This document shows, in pieces, positions 56,901 to 64,000 of a stretch of 64,000 nt of DNA. This DNA comes from Pycnococcus provasolii (Eukaryota > Chlorophyta > Pseudoscourfieldiophyceae > Pseudoscourfieldiales): the NCBI GenBank assembly GCA_049487715.1, contig CP150569.1, forward strand, positions 310,001 through 374,000, in the 5' to 3' direction. Position numbers and translations under genes: made by a program. Under the pieces are notes generated by a model. That model worked only from the letters and a program-made list of their open reading frames with translations, did no database searches and was not told the DNA's origin. How positions within the stretch are numbered: position 1 is the first letter of the stretch; the number at the start of each line of letters is the position of its first letter.

Positions 56901-57978
56901 CAAATTGCGCAAGATCGGGCAATTCGCGCTCAAGGCAACGTCAGAAAGGTGCCCACGATTTGTTGGCGTTAGCATCGAGCAGGTGGGCTTCGGCATTGAG
57001 CAGGGCACGTATGGCGTCAAGTACAGCGTAAAAGCTGTCCGAGACCTTATTAAAAACGCCAGGAAGATTGAGTGCAACGAGATTCGTCAATGCATCAAAA
57101 AGCCCGATTATGAGAGCATGCATGCCCTGCTCGTGGTGACGGCGAAACAGTGTTTGTGGTTTGCGAAATTCAGCATCAGGCAGGGTTCGCATGGCTTGGT
57201 CTTAAGCCTGAAAGGAACGAAAATGCTCGTGAAAGCTGCTAGGAAGATTGATTGCGACAAACTTCGTAAATCTTCAATGCGCCAGTACGCACGAGGCCGA
57301 GATTACTGCGTCAGCGTAAGTGCCATGGTGGCACGAGCGGCAGAAAAAGCATCCGAGAAGAAGAAGGCTGCAACAGCCGCGGTCACCAACCCACCTGCGC
57401 CTGCGCCATCGAATGCTGACAAGAAGGCACCAACCGAAAGCGCCAACGGGTGGGTGACGTTGTCGAATGCTGACGACGACTTGCTCAAGGGCATGTCCGT
57501 GTCGAGCGGAACGATCGGTTCTCCTGACGCGGCGCCCGCCAGCTTTGATCCCGAACGCAGTCCGGATCGAAAGAAGGAGTCTGGGTCCGATGCGAATGTT
57601 GCTGCGCCACCTGCCAGCTTCGATACCCCAGACCGGATGAGCAAGAAGGGCTCCCTCAATTCTGTTTCGAGCTTTGATCTGGCAAAAAGCCCGCTTGGGA
57701 AGAGGATAGATTCTTCCGACTCGCTCTCCAGTTTTGATCCGGAGCAGAGCCCAGATCGGCTGGACAAGGGTAAGGCGAAGGCATCTGCGCCCTCGGCTTC
57801 GTCAGCCTCGGCAGGCCCTCCCATGCCATCCATGAGAGCGGAGAGCGATGACGATCGGTCTCCGTTGCCCGCGTTGGAGCCTGCGTCACCGGAGGGAAGT
57901 CCGTTGCGTGTTGGCATTCGCGGCATCATCCCACGATCTCCAGATCCTATTTCTTTCAAACTGGCACTGAACGACTGA
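53938..57978 (+). CDS. Ankyrin-repeat protein with a kinase-like domain lacking the HRD aspartate
   Basis: 1346 residues; start ATG in CACCATGTC. Residues about 28-560 are roughly fifteen ankyrin repeats (GRLPLHWALDLG, SLDVLKLLLDA). A protein-kinase fold follows at about 575-900: VALKFM (Lys near 610), catalytic loop HGGIKPLN (726-733), DLD in place of DFG (745-747), CAPEMAK and DIWSFGVVLYHL. In active kinases of this type the loop reads HRD or HGD; here Gly728 replaces the catalytic Asp (codon GGT), while Lys730, Asn733 and the DLD aspartate remain. It is probably a pseudokinase or weakly active. Residues about 950-1116 contain three related helical units of 60-75 residues, and the Ser/Pro-rich tail repeats SSFDPEQSPD-like motifs. 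Ankyrin-kinases of this kind are frequent in algae and stramenopiles. Confidence 0.85.
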   Translation: MSPELVDALKEKDMARAERLLNEHPQFARVPDEMKRLPLHWALEVCAPISLVRKLLELYPEACTRLSAEGCLPLHLAPQKSTSLDVLKLILENTDANGIYTADKDGRLPLHFALAKGAPLEVVKLLLDVHLPDVASFDFSTRTTDTSPPKTAEDALTHADSRGLLPLHWALRKGASLDVLKLLLDAYGDSAKQPDNDGELPLHWALAMDSSVDVVKLLLSAHVDAVKHMDRNGRLPLHWALDLGTSIEVLKLLVNANPGAMTHADKRGMLPLHWVVENGVSLDIVKLLIDANPAATKHADDDGMLPLNIALQRRAPMDMLKMLLDANPEAAKHKAGNSNLPLHWVLENGAPLDIVKMLLAAYADAAKHADRSGMLPLHIALEKGASLDVLKELLRANADAVMHADKRGKRPSDIDLEKGASLDVLKLLLSANTAAARLADSRGRLPLHLALEKGASLDALKLLLDAHGEAMRDAVKHADKRGMLPSHIALEKGATLDVMKLLLDANADAVTHKDVDGKLPLHWALDKKPVSAELIDFITTRCPSSIDMVDNNGRTPWNIALASGDQAIIDALKLVKYFMGRYELNEVAHRSKTCVVMLADDRQSKKRVALKFMCDRDQFDRERNFRRRQKIDAKFVVGIETCYDEWCPPFLHAVWKRSYLHGMQYCLVMPQSNRGLQGALVNENFAGKDWHRSLMVANDITENMQHMHSRYMRYTNRMEYTRGIMHGGIKPLNVMFLDGRWRMIDLDCSCTIGHSFGKKKPSTAFCAPEMAKLLLDEKSPTEYVADASYDIWSFGVVLYHLCTGRSLWQCDQNDNLSREDLEKLAKWSREDVERRLKVLKDLEIAEIRAKNYPIAKRAKSAYDLIAWCLEPDPKDRPSLLAVRRHRLLTHGKGNLRSSTIVEMQSSLVKQVKKRGDALVKFVRDQDYTGMQNRAKVALKSTTETGSSVAYHGIEHGSYRMKSCLTSSLNYTLMAFHALEKVTGKIKCTKLRKIGQFALKATSERCPRFVGVSIEQVGFGIEQGTYGVKYSVKAVRDLIKNARKIECNEIRQCIKKPDYESMHALLVVTAKQCLWFAKFSIRQGSHGLVLSLKGTKMLVKAARKIDCDKLRKSSMRQYARGRDYCVSVSAMVARAAEKASEKKKAATAAVTNPPAPAPSNADKKAPTESANGWVTLSNADDDLLKGMSVSSGTIGSPDAAPASFDPERSPDRKKESGSDANVAAPPASFDTPDRMSKKGSLNSVSSFDLAKSPLGKRIDSSDSLSSFDPEQSPDRLDKGKAKASAPSASSASAGPPMPSMRAESDDDRSPLPALEPASPEGSPLRVGIRGIIPRSPDPISFKLALND
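56785..57285 (+). repeat. Threefold protein repeat after the kinase-like domain
   Basis: Three units share a pattern of Q/H-G-(S/T)-x-(G/R)-(M/V/L), a hydrophobic helix, then K-(I/V)-x-C-x-(K/E)-(L/I)-R. Examples are IEHGSYRMKSCLTSS, IEQGTYGVKYSVKA and IRQGSHGLVLSLKG, each followed about 20 residues later by KIKCTKLRK, KIECNEIRQ or KIDCDKLRK. The DNA is diverged, so this is an old repeat. Confidence 0.7.
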
Positions 57979-58340
57979 CTTGGAATTTGACGTCGAAGCC
58001 TACGTTTGTTTTTGATGAAATCAACCTTAATTAACCCCAAATGTAAACTCTAATACCGATTTTTTCTTTCAAGTTTACTGTACACGGCAAAAAGGCGTCA
58101 ACTATCGTAGTCTTACCATATGGTAAGACGGCACGTATCACTAAGATGTGTCACACGAACACGATAGTCTACGATGTTGCGTGAGGGGAAAACAGAGGGA
58201 AGAGAAGTCAGACGTCGAGCTCCGAGGGGTTCGGGTTTGGTGTCCGTGCGAGGTCTCAGGTCTCCAGGGAGGTCAACCCTTTTCGCCCTTACACTCTCCC
58301 CCCTTACACGACGACAAATTCCCCCTGCCTCGTCACGGCG
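57979..58340. other. Intergenic with a 20-base perfect palindrome
   Basis: A perfect palindrome, gtcttaccatatggtaagac, lies at 58110-58129, with outer inverted words ACTATCG (58101) and CGATAGT (58162). The right half is the leader of the EF-hand-like gene. No coding frame supported. Confidence 0.6.
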
Positions 58341-58907
58341 ATGACGAACGTGCAAGGCCGCGACCTGGAGACGACGCGCCAGCTGCGCGCCGTGTTCGAC
58401 CTCGTCCGCGGGTACAAGGACGTCATGAGCGAGGCAGACGTGCGCCACGCCTTGCGTCTGCTCGGCCTTTCGACGGTGGACGACACAGCACTTGCGCCGG
58501 CGACGGACTGGACAGCTTTCTTGCAGATAGCGCGCGAGCAGATGCTCGTGACGCCTGACTCGGACGCTGACGACGACGACGACATTGACGTTGACGAAGA
58601 GGGCCTCGGTGCGGAATCGGGCGCGGCATTGACTGCGGCATGCGCGCGCGCGTGGGAAGCCATGGCCGCGTCCGTTCCTCTGCTTCCTCCTTCTGTGGAG
58701 GGAGGCAAGCCCCGCGCGGGACCTGAGCACGTAAAGAGTTTTTTGGCGGCTCTTGGCGATGGCTTGACGGACACTCAGGCGAGCTTGGTAGCTGAGCGTT
58801 TGGACACGAGTTTGCTGGAGGGCACGTTCACCCAGAAGGACTTGTTTTTGTACTTGAGTGACGCGCACCGGAAGAGCAGAAAGAGGTTCTTTAACGCCGC
58901 ACCTTAA
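58341..58907 (+). CDS. Degenerate EF-hand/calmodulin-fold-like protein
   Basis: 188 residues from the ATG at 58341. The N-terminal half has helix-loop-helix spacing like a calmodulin lobe, RAVFDLVRGYKDVMSEADV then HALRLLGL, followed by an acidic loop (DSDADDDDDIDVDEE). The C-terminal half has FLAALGDGLTDTQASLVAER and FTQKDLFLYLSD. Calcium-ligand positions of the canonical 12-residue loop are missing, so calcium binding is doubtful. It may be a structural light-chain-like or dynein/centrin-related protein; the family is unproven. No membrane segment or leader. Confidence 0.6.
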   Translation: MTNVQGRDLETTRQLRAVFDLVRGYKDVMSEADVRHALRLLGLSTVDDTALAPATDWTAFLQIAREQMLVTPDSDADDDDDIDVDEEGLGAESGAALTAACARAWEAMAASVPLLPPSVEGGKPRAGPEHVKSFLAALGDGLTDTQASLVAERLDTSLLEGTFTQKDLFLYLSDAHRKSRKRFFNAAP

Positions 58908-59300
58908 AGAGAGGTCTACTGTACACGACTATTAAAAAAACAACGCAAAAAAAACATAAGAGCAACTTGTAACCTGACTAACTAGCCATAAGAATATTTA
59001 AGGTAGTCCATCCACGTGTTCAACTTCATAGACATTAGACGAAAGAATACTTACGGTACTACCACAGCCAACGACGTGTGAGATGGACATGCCGGACATG
59101 CCAGCCAGAAACCGAGGAACGGTATCCATAGACGTTAGGGTTTTATCGGATCTCCCGGTGATCTAGGGTTACGGCTAGGGTTAGGTCGTCGCCCTAGCTA
59201 GGGTTGGGGCGTCCCCGACCTCCGAGGGTGCACCCGGGGGCAGAAGAAAGCACCTGGGCGCCGATCGCCTCCTTCATTCTTGCTCAGCAAACAAGTGGCG
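58908..59300. other. Intergenic, upstream of the site-1 protease gene
   Basis: A-rich after the EF-hand-like gene, then degenerate telomere-like words: TTAGGGTTTT at 59137, and TAGGGTTACGGCTAGGGTTAGG with GCTAGGGTTGGGG between 59163 and 59211. No coding frame accepted; the upstream in-frame TTG codon at 59280 is not used as a start. Confidence 0.5.
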
Positions 59301-62300
59301 ATGCCGCCCGCCGTGTCTGCTGTGCTCCTGCTGTGCGCCTCACTGCTATGCGCCTCACTGTGCGCCTCAGCAGCCAGTGCGCACGCAAACATGCACCAGC
59401 AGCCGGACCACCCGCTGCGTGTCTCGTATCGGGCACTGCAACAAGACGCCCACGAAAGCACGAGAACGCACCTTCGTGTCGAACCAACCTCGGAAGTGTG
59501 CGCCGTGTCGCCTTCTCCGTGGGGACGCTCGCCTTTCGTTTACCAGAAGAAAGACGCGCGCGAAAGAGAAGCGAGAAAACACGACGACGCCTCGAAGGAC
59601 TCGGCGACGCAAACCGTGACGCAGACCGTGCCGGATGAACTCATCGTTCGCTTTGAAGGCTACGACTCACACGACGCACACCGAGAGAGACTCGAGGCTG
59701 TGCGCGCGTCGCCCGACGAGTTTGCTTGGGTCGATCGAAATAATCCAGGCAGATATCTACCCACAGATTTTGCCGTCGTCAGGGTGCCTCCCAGCAAAGC
59801 GACTCAGCTCATGGCCACGCTCATACTACTGCCTTTCGTCAAGGGGGTCCACTCGAATCGAAGGCTAACACGACACCTGCGGTGGTCGGAGCAAGATAAC
59901 GCAGATCACCACCGCGCGGAAAAGTCGCCGGGAAGACTGCGCACGAAGAGTTCCTATCAGGTGCACCGCGAGGCTAAGGCTGCAGACGAAAAGAAAAGGC
60001 AGCAGCAGCAGCAGCAGCGTCGGCGGCAAAAAGGATCGACAGGTGACTCATCCTACTTCTCCTCGTCCTCGTCAACGATAAGAAGCGGCGTGAGCGCATC
60101 GCTGGAGATGGCAGCGAGCAACGTCACCGACACCGACGCCACAGTTCTGCTCAACAGACGGCAGCGGCGACGGCGTCTGATGCAGTACGGCGGCGGCGGC
60201 GTGGCGGAGAGGTGCCAAGCAAAGGACTTGTGGGGCAGAGGTTTCAGCGGCCGTGGCGTGAGAATGGGCGTTTTCGACACTGGTGTACGTGCTGATCATC
60301 CGCACTTCCGACGCGTGAAAGATCGCTCAAATTGGACACACGAAAACACGCTGAATGACGGTCTCGGGCACGGCAGCTTCGTCGCGGGAGTGGTGGCATC
60401 GCAGGACCCCGCGTGCCACGGATTTGCGCCTGACGTCGAGCTGCACGCGTTCCGCGTCTTCACGAATGACCAGGTGTCGTACACGAGCTGGTTTCTCGAC
60501 GCCTTCAATTACGCCATCGCAACGGAGGTTCACATCGTGAATCTGTCCATCGGAGGCCCTGATTACCTGGACGACCCGTTTGTCTCGAAGGTGCTCGAGG
60601 TGACATCCGCTGGCATCATCATGGTTTCAGCCATCGGTAACGACGGCCCTCTGTACGGCACGCTCAACAACCCCGCGGACCAGAACGACGTCATCGGCGT
60701 TGGCGGTATCGACTACGCCGACAACATTGCGTCGTTTTCGTCTCGCGGCATGTCCACATGGGAGCTTCCGCGTGGCTACGGCCGCTTCAAGCCAGACATT
60801 GTCGCGTATGGGCGCGATGTGACGGGATCGAAGATCCAGGGTGGTTGCCGAACGCTCAGCGGAACATCTGTGGCGTCGCCAGTCGTCGCGGGTGCCGTCT
60901 GCCTGCTGGCTTCAACGGTCCCAGAGGAGACGCGATGGCAAATTCTGAACCCGGCGAGCATGAAGCAGGCTCTCGTCGAGGGCGCACAGAGAGTTCGCGG
61001 CAGAGATGCGCACGCATACGTGCAAGGTCAGGGAAAGCTCGACGTGCTGAAGAGCGCCAACGTTCTGAAGAGGTACAAGCCACGAGCTTCCGTCGTTCCC
61101 GCGGCGCTTGACCTCACCGAGTGCCCCTACATGTGGCCACACTGCAAGACGCCCGTCTATGCCGACCGCATGCCGCTAATAGTGAACACGACGGTGCTCA
61201 ATGGCATGGCACTCACCGGCGTGTTCGAGAATCCGCCGGTGTTCGAGTCCTCCAACGCCGGTGGCGCAATGCTCGACGTTACGTTCGAGTATTCCGAGCT
61301 GCTCTGGCCGTGGAGCGGGTATCTTGCGCTTTACATTCGCGTGAAAGATGAGGGAAGCACATTCGAGGGCCGTGCGTCGGGAACCGTCACGTTCACGATC
61401 GTCTCGCCGCCTTCTTCCGGTTCGACGCCGAACAAGGTCCAGAAGAGCACGGTGAAGATGCCACTGACTGTGCGCATCATCGCCACACCTCCACGAGAGA
61501 AGCGCGTCCTCTTTTCGATGTGGCACTCGATCCGATATCCCCCTGGCTACATTCCACGAGACAACCTCGATGTGCGGGCGGATATTCTCGACTGGCACGG
61601 CGACCATCCGCACACCAACTACCACGGGCTCTTCAACCACCTCGTGGACAGAGGCTTCCACGTCGAGCACCTCGGGTCGCCCGGCACGTGCTTCAACGCG
61701 CGCAGCTACTCTGCTCTCATCCTCGCGGACACCGAGGAGGAGTTCTACGCGGAGGAGGTGGAGAAGCTGCGCCGCGACGTGGTGGAAGATAAGCTTGACC
61801 TGATCGTGCTTGCGGAGTGGTTCAACGTTGAGCAAATGAGGCGGCTGAGATTCTACGACGACAACACCAGGAGCTGGTGGACCCCGCCGGTTGGCGGTGG
61901 AAATGTCCCCGCGCTGAACGACCTCCTCGCACCTCATGGAATCGCACTGAGCGACCACGTTGTTCACGGTTCCAATTGGCAGCCAGACGGATACAACGGT
62001 GGCAGATTCTGCTTCTGCTCGGGATCTGCGCTTCTGAAGTTCCCAAAGCACGGCACCGTGCACACGATAGCAAACGTTGCCACCAAGGCTGGTACAGCTC
62101 CCACGTACTCATCTAATCCAACATTCCGAATGAATGGTGTGCCGGTACTTGGGCTCTATCGGTCACGCAGCGTGATGGTTGGTCCTGACGAAGCGGACGG
62201 TGACGGTGGTCTCATCACAGTGCTTGGCGACGCTAACTGCATTGACTACAGCCATCAGCAGGGCGAGTGCTATGGCCTCATCAGCCAAATTCTGGAGACG

Positions 62301-63038
62301 GGATCGGGCCTGAGGTTAGGCAATTTACCCGAAGACAAGAAGGCGATCCTGAGGGGAAATGGGCAGTCTTCTTTCAAGCTCAGCGAGGACATCGGTGTGG
62401 ATCAAGCCCTACCCACGAGGCGCGAGGATGATGCCACGCTTGCAGAATTTTCCTCCGTGCTGGGCAAGCCCATGTGGTGCGGCCCCGATGCTCAGGGTAC
62501 GCATGCAGCGGGCGTGAGCAAAAGGTTGACTGGAATAGATGCCATTCGAAAGGTTTTCGACGAGAGAAAAGTTGACCATTTTGTCAAGACATCCGGTGCC
62601 GTGAAGCACGATACGCCTGCCGAGGCTAAGGAGGCACCAAGGCCGTCGGGCAAGGATGCACCAAAGCCGTCTGGTGCGTCGTCGTCAGACTTGTCGTCTT
62701 CGTCTTCGTCTTCGTCTTCCGCATCGCAGACAAGCGATGGTGCAGCTCACCCTGATGCTGCGTCTGCGGGAGCGGGACAGGACGTTCGTCTCGTGGAGAA
62801 GAAGACGCTGGAGGAAAATTCCGAAACGCCCGGCAGCCCGATGGATGACTTGGGATCTCAGCTCATTGCTAGCCGCGCTTTGGGCGTGATAGGCGGGCTG
62901 ATGCTGCTGGCAGTAAGCCGTAGCTTAAGTTCCAGGAGGATGCGAGTAAACAGCGGCGCTTCGAGGAGGCGAGAGGATGACATTGCATCGCCGGTGAGAG
63001 GTGGACGGAAGGCGGTGCGAAGGTCGGTGCTTGTGTAG
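59301..63038 (+). CDS. Site-1 protease (S1P/SKI-1, MBTPS1-like), subtilisin family
   Basis: 1245 residues from the ATG at 59301; signal peptide MPPAVSAVLLLCASLLCASL. The prodomain has PDELIVRF...FAWVDRNNP, like S1P. The peptidase domain closely follows human S1P: Asp near 325 in FDTG, His near 356 in LGHGSFVAGV, oxyanion Asn in SAIGNDGPLYGTLNNPADQ near 447, and Ser near 521 in SGTSVASPVVAGAV. Downstream segments LTECPYMWP, LWPWSGYLA, RYPPGYIPRDNL and YGDxNCxD-like GDANCIDYSHQQGEC are also conserved. One C-terminal membrane helix is near 1190-1210. S1P is a Golgi/ER protease that cleaves membrane-bound transcription factors (SREBP, ATF6, bZIP28). A Gln/Arg-rich insert precedes RRRRLM, a likely autoprocessing site of the RRLL kind. 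Confidence 0.95.
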   Translation: MPPAVSAVLLLCASLLCASLCASAASAHANMHQQPDHPLRVSYRALQQDAHESTRTHLRVEPTSEVCAVSPSPWGRSPFVYQKKDAREREARKHDDASKDSATQTVTQTVPDELIVRFEGYDSHDAHRERLEAVRASPDEFAWVDRNNPGRYLPTDFAVVRVPPSKATQLMATLILLPFVKGVHSNRRLTRHLRWSEQDNADHHRAEKSPGRLRTKSSYQVHREAKAADEKKRQQQQQQRRRQKGSTGDSSYFSSSSSTIRSGVSASLEMAASNVTDTDATVLLNRRQRRRRLMQYGGGGVAERCQAKDLWGRGFSGRGVRMGVFDTGVRADHPHFRRVKDRSNWTHENTLNDGLGHGSFVAGVVASQDPACHGFAPDVELHAFRVFTNDQVSYTSWFLDAFNYAIATEVHIVNLSIGGPDYLDDPFVSKVLEVTSAGIIMVSAIGNDGPLYGTLNNPADQNDVIGVGGIDYADNIASFSSRGMSTWELPRGYGRFKPDIVAYGRDVTGSKIQGGCRTLSGTSVASPVVAGAVCLLASTVPEETRWQILNPASMKQALVEGAQRVRGRDAHAYVQGQGKLDVLKSANVLKRYKPRASVVPAALDLTECPYMWPHCKTPVYADRMPLIVNTTVLNGMALTGVFENPPVFESSNAGGAMLDVTFEYSELLWPWSGYLALYIRVKDEGSTFEGRASGTVTFTIVSPPSSGSTPNKVQKSTVKMPLTVRIIATPPREKRVLFSMWHSIRYPPGYIPRDNLDVRADILDWHGDHPHTNYHGLFNHLVDRGFHVEHLGSPGTCFNARSYSALILADTEEEFYAEEVEKLRRDVVEDKLDLIVLAEWFNVEQMRRLRFYDDNTRSWWTPPVGGGNVPALNDLLAPHGIALSDHVVHGSNWQPDGYNGGRFCFCSGSALLKFPKHGTVHTIANVATKAGTAPTYSSNPTFRMNGVPVLGLYRSRSVMVGPDEADGDGGLITVLGDANCIDYSHQQGECYGLISQILETGSGLRLGNLPEDKKAILRGNGQSSFKLSEDIGVDQALPTRREDDATLAEFSSVLGKPMWCGPDAQGTHAAGVSKRLTGIDAIRKVFDERKVDHFVKTSGAVKHDTPAEAKEAPRPSGKDAPKPSGASSSDLSSSSSSSSSASQTSDGAAHPDAASAGAGQDVRLVEKKTLEENSETPGSPMDDLGSQLIASRALGVIGGLMLLAVSRSLSSRRMRVNSGASRRREDDIASPVRGGRKAVRRSVLV

Positions 63039-63124
63039 TCCCTCATTATAGCTACGGAGAAATAACTTCTATTCTTTACTCGAGAATTTTTGTTTGACAA
63101 ACACACGAAACATTTATTTCCCCA

Positions 63125-64000
63125 TCACTCCTCCGCGGGCGCCGGCGCCTCCTCAGCAGGCGCAGGAGCCTCAGCAGGCGCAGGAGCCGCCTCGCCTGCC
63201 GAGGCAGCCTTCGCAGCGGCGGCATCACCCGCCTCCTTTGCCTTGGTTCCCAGGTCCGCGATCGCCTTGATGAAGGTGGACGCCTTGCGCACGCCCGAGT
63301 TCTCCGGGTCAACGCCGGCGTACAAGTGCAAGGTTCCGATTTGCGCGAAGTCGAACATGCTCGAGTCGTGGTACGAGAGCACGACAAGTGGGTCGTACGG
63401 GGTGCAGACGTGGTCTGTGTACTTGTACCAGTCATCAGCATCGTACAGCTCAACCTGACCCTCGTACTTTGCCCTGAGCGGGAACACCTGCATGAACTTC
63501 TCGCGGTTGTTCATGCGGAATAGCGTCGTCTGCTCGGACACAGCCTCTCCCGCGGAGTCGGCTCCAAGGAACGACACGTCGTCGAGCTGCAGGCTCACCT
63601 TGTACGCTGCGTTCTTGCTCACCACCTGGAACGGAACGAAACCTGAGAGTCGGTCGAGAACGAAGCTCGCGTCTTGCATGTGTTGGCGGAAGTTGAACGC
63701 TTCAGCGAGCGGTTCGATCTTGCCGGTTCCCACGAGCTTCACCTTTCCCGTCTCCTCGTCCACCTCCCCGTCTGGCGACTCGACCATAACCTCCTGCACG
63801 TTTCCCTGCAGTCCAATGGAGCGCACCTTCCACAGCGCGCCGTTCTTGTCCGCCTTGACAGCCTTGGCGAGCGGCACCATCGGCCCAATGCAGATGATGA
63901 CGAGCGACGACTTGTACTTTTCCGCCAGCTCGATGATGAAGGCGTCCGGGTCTTCTCTGACAGTCTCCGGCGCCGCCCACGACGGGTCCATCGAGCAGCC
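63125..64000 (-). CDS. Nucleoside hydrolase-like protein, 5' partial
   Basis: The frame is open to the right edge (GCSMDPSW before the first Met at 63991), so the N-terminus is outside the window; about 291 residues are visible. PDAFIIELAEKYKSSLVII followed by CIGPMVPLAKAVKADK fits the inosine-uridine nucleoside hydrolase pattern (an LVxxGPLTNLA-like segment). The catalytic DTDxGxDD motif would lie upstream and cannot be checked. The later part holds SFVLDRLSGFVPFQVVSKNA and a substrate-site-like stretch. The C-terminus is an Ala/Pro/Glu tail of PAPAE units. The family cleaves nucleosides to base and ribose; nucleotide salvage is the likely role. It converges on the S1P gene, with 86 bases between. 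Confidence 0.65.
   Translation of the reverse strand, partial: GCSMDPSWAAPETVREDPDAFIIELAEKYKSSLVIICIGPMVPLAKAVKADKNGALWKVRSIGLQGNVQEVMVESPDGEVDEETGKVKLVGTGKIEPLAEAFNFRQHMQDASFVLDRLSGFVPFQVVSKNAAYKVSLQLDDVSFLGADSAGEAVSEQTTLFRMNNREKFMQVFPLRAKYEGQVELYDADDWYKYTDHVCTPYDPLVVLSYHDSSMFDFAQIGTLHLYAGVDPENSGVRKASTFIKAIADLGTKAKEAGDAAAAKAASAGEAAPAPAEAPAPAEEAPAPAEE

Noticed and set aside
1-64000. tRNA or rRNA genes
   Set aside because: I looked by eye for T-loop/A-box-like patterns and rRNA-like blocks and saw none that hold; a covariance-model scan would be decisive.

Overview
The window is nuclear DNA of a plastid-bearing eukaryotic microbe, most likely a small marine alga. A green, prasinophyte-type lineage is my best guess, at low confidence. 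Evidence: SMC3, Spc24-like, BCCIP/BCP1-like, CSDE1/UNR-like and site-1-protease genes are eukaryotic. Several proteins start with Ser/Ala/Arg-rich leaders of the plastid transit type, and one enzyme (AAE14/MenE-like) belongs to phylloquinone synthesis. Genes are densely packed on both strands and nearly intron-free; only one small gene shows clear GT-AG introns. TTAGGG-type repeats occur inside the window. No bacterial operon features are present.

Layout. 0-8 kb: a 5'-truncated giant membrane receptor/channel-like protein (cadherin-like repeats, Cys-rich GCC2/3-like repeats, C2, many membrane segments) and a METTL21-type methyltransferase. 8-14 kb: two secreted RCC1-repeat paralogs, head to head, around an intergenic region that carries inverted repeats. 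14-19.5 kb: an Spc24-like kinetochore protein, then a CSDE1/UNR-like multi-cold-shock RNA-binding protein with tandem PAM2 motifs and a frame break, then a decayed gene. 19.5-27 kb: a large BAH/AT-hook protein and a TPR-J-domain co-chaperone. 27-33.5 kb: a three-exon four-helix membrane protein, a repeat-rich gap, a fused FAD monooxygenase/alpha-beta hydrolase, and remnants of two retroelements in opposite orientation. 33.5-41 kb: a C2 protein, a patatin lipase, a plastid-type anchored protein, an AAE14/MenE-like ligase (preceded by eight interstitial TTAGGG units) and a plastid branched-chain aminotransferase. 41-53 kb: SMC3, a repeat-bearing secreted protein, a BCCIP/BCP1-like gene with a one-base frame break, and a signal-peptide protein joined to two PqiA-like membrane domains. 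53.5-64 kb: an ankyrin protein with a kinase fold lacking the HRD aspartate, a degenerate EF-hand-like protein, site-1 protease, and the 3' part of a nucleoside-hydrolase-like gene.

The genes do not form one pathway; this is ordinary mixed euchromatin. Functional themes are chromosome biology (SMC3, Spc24, BAH/AT-hook), plastid metabolism (AAE14/MenE, BCAT, the monooxygenase-hydrolase fusion, the anchored plastid protein) and the secretory/membrane system (S1P, the PqiA fusion, RCC1 secreted proteins, the cadherin/GCC2 receptor). The best candidates for new biology are the PqiA fusion, the monooxygenase-hydrolase fusion, the pseudokinase with its threefold C-terminal repeat, the PAM2-bearing CSDE1-like protein, and the inverted RCC1 pair. 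All family calls are from reading motifs by eye; no database search was run.
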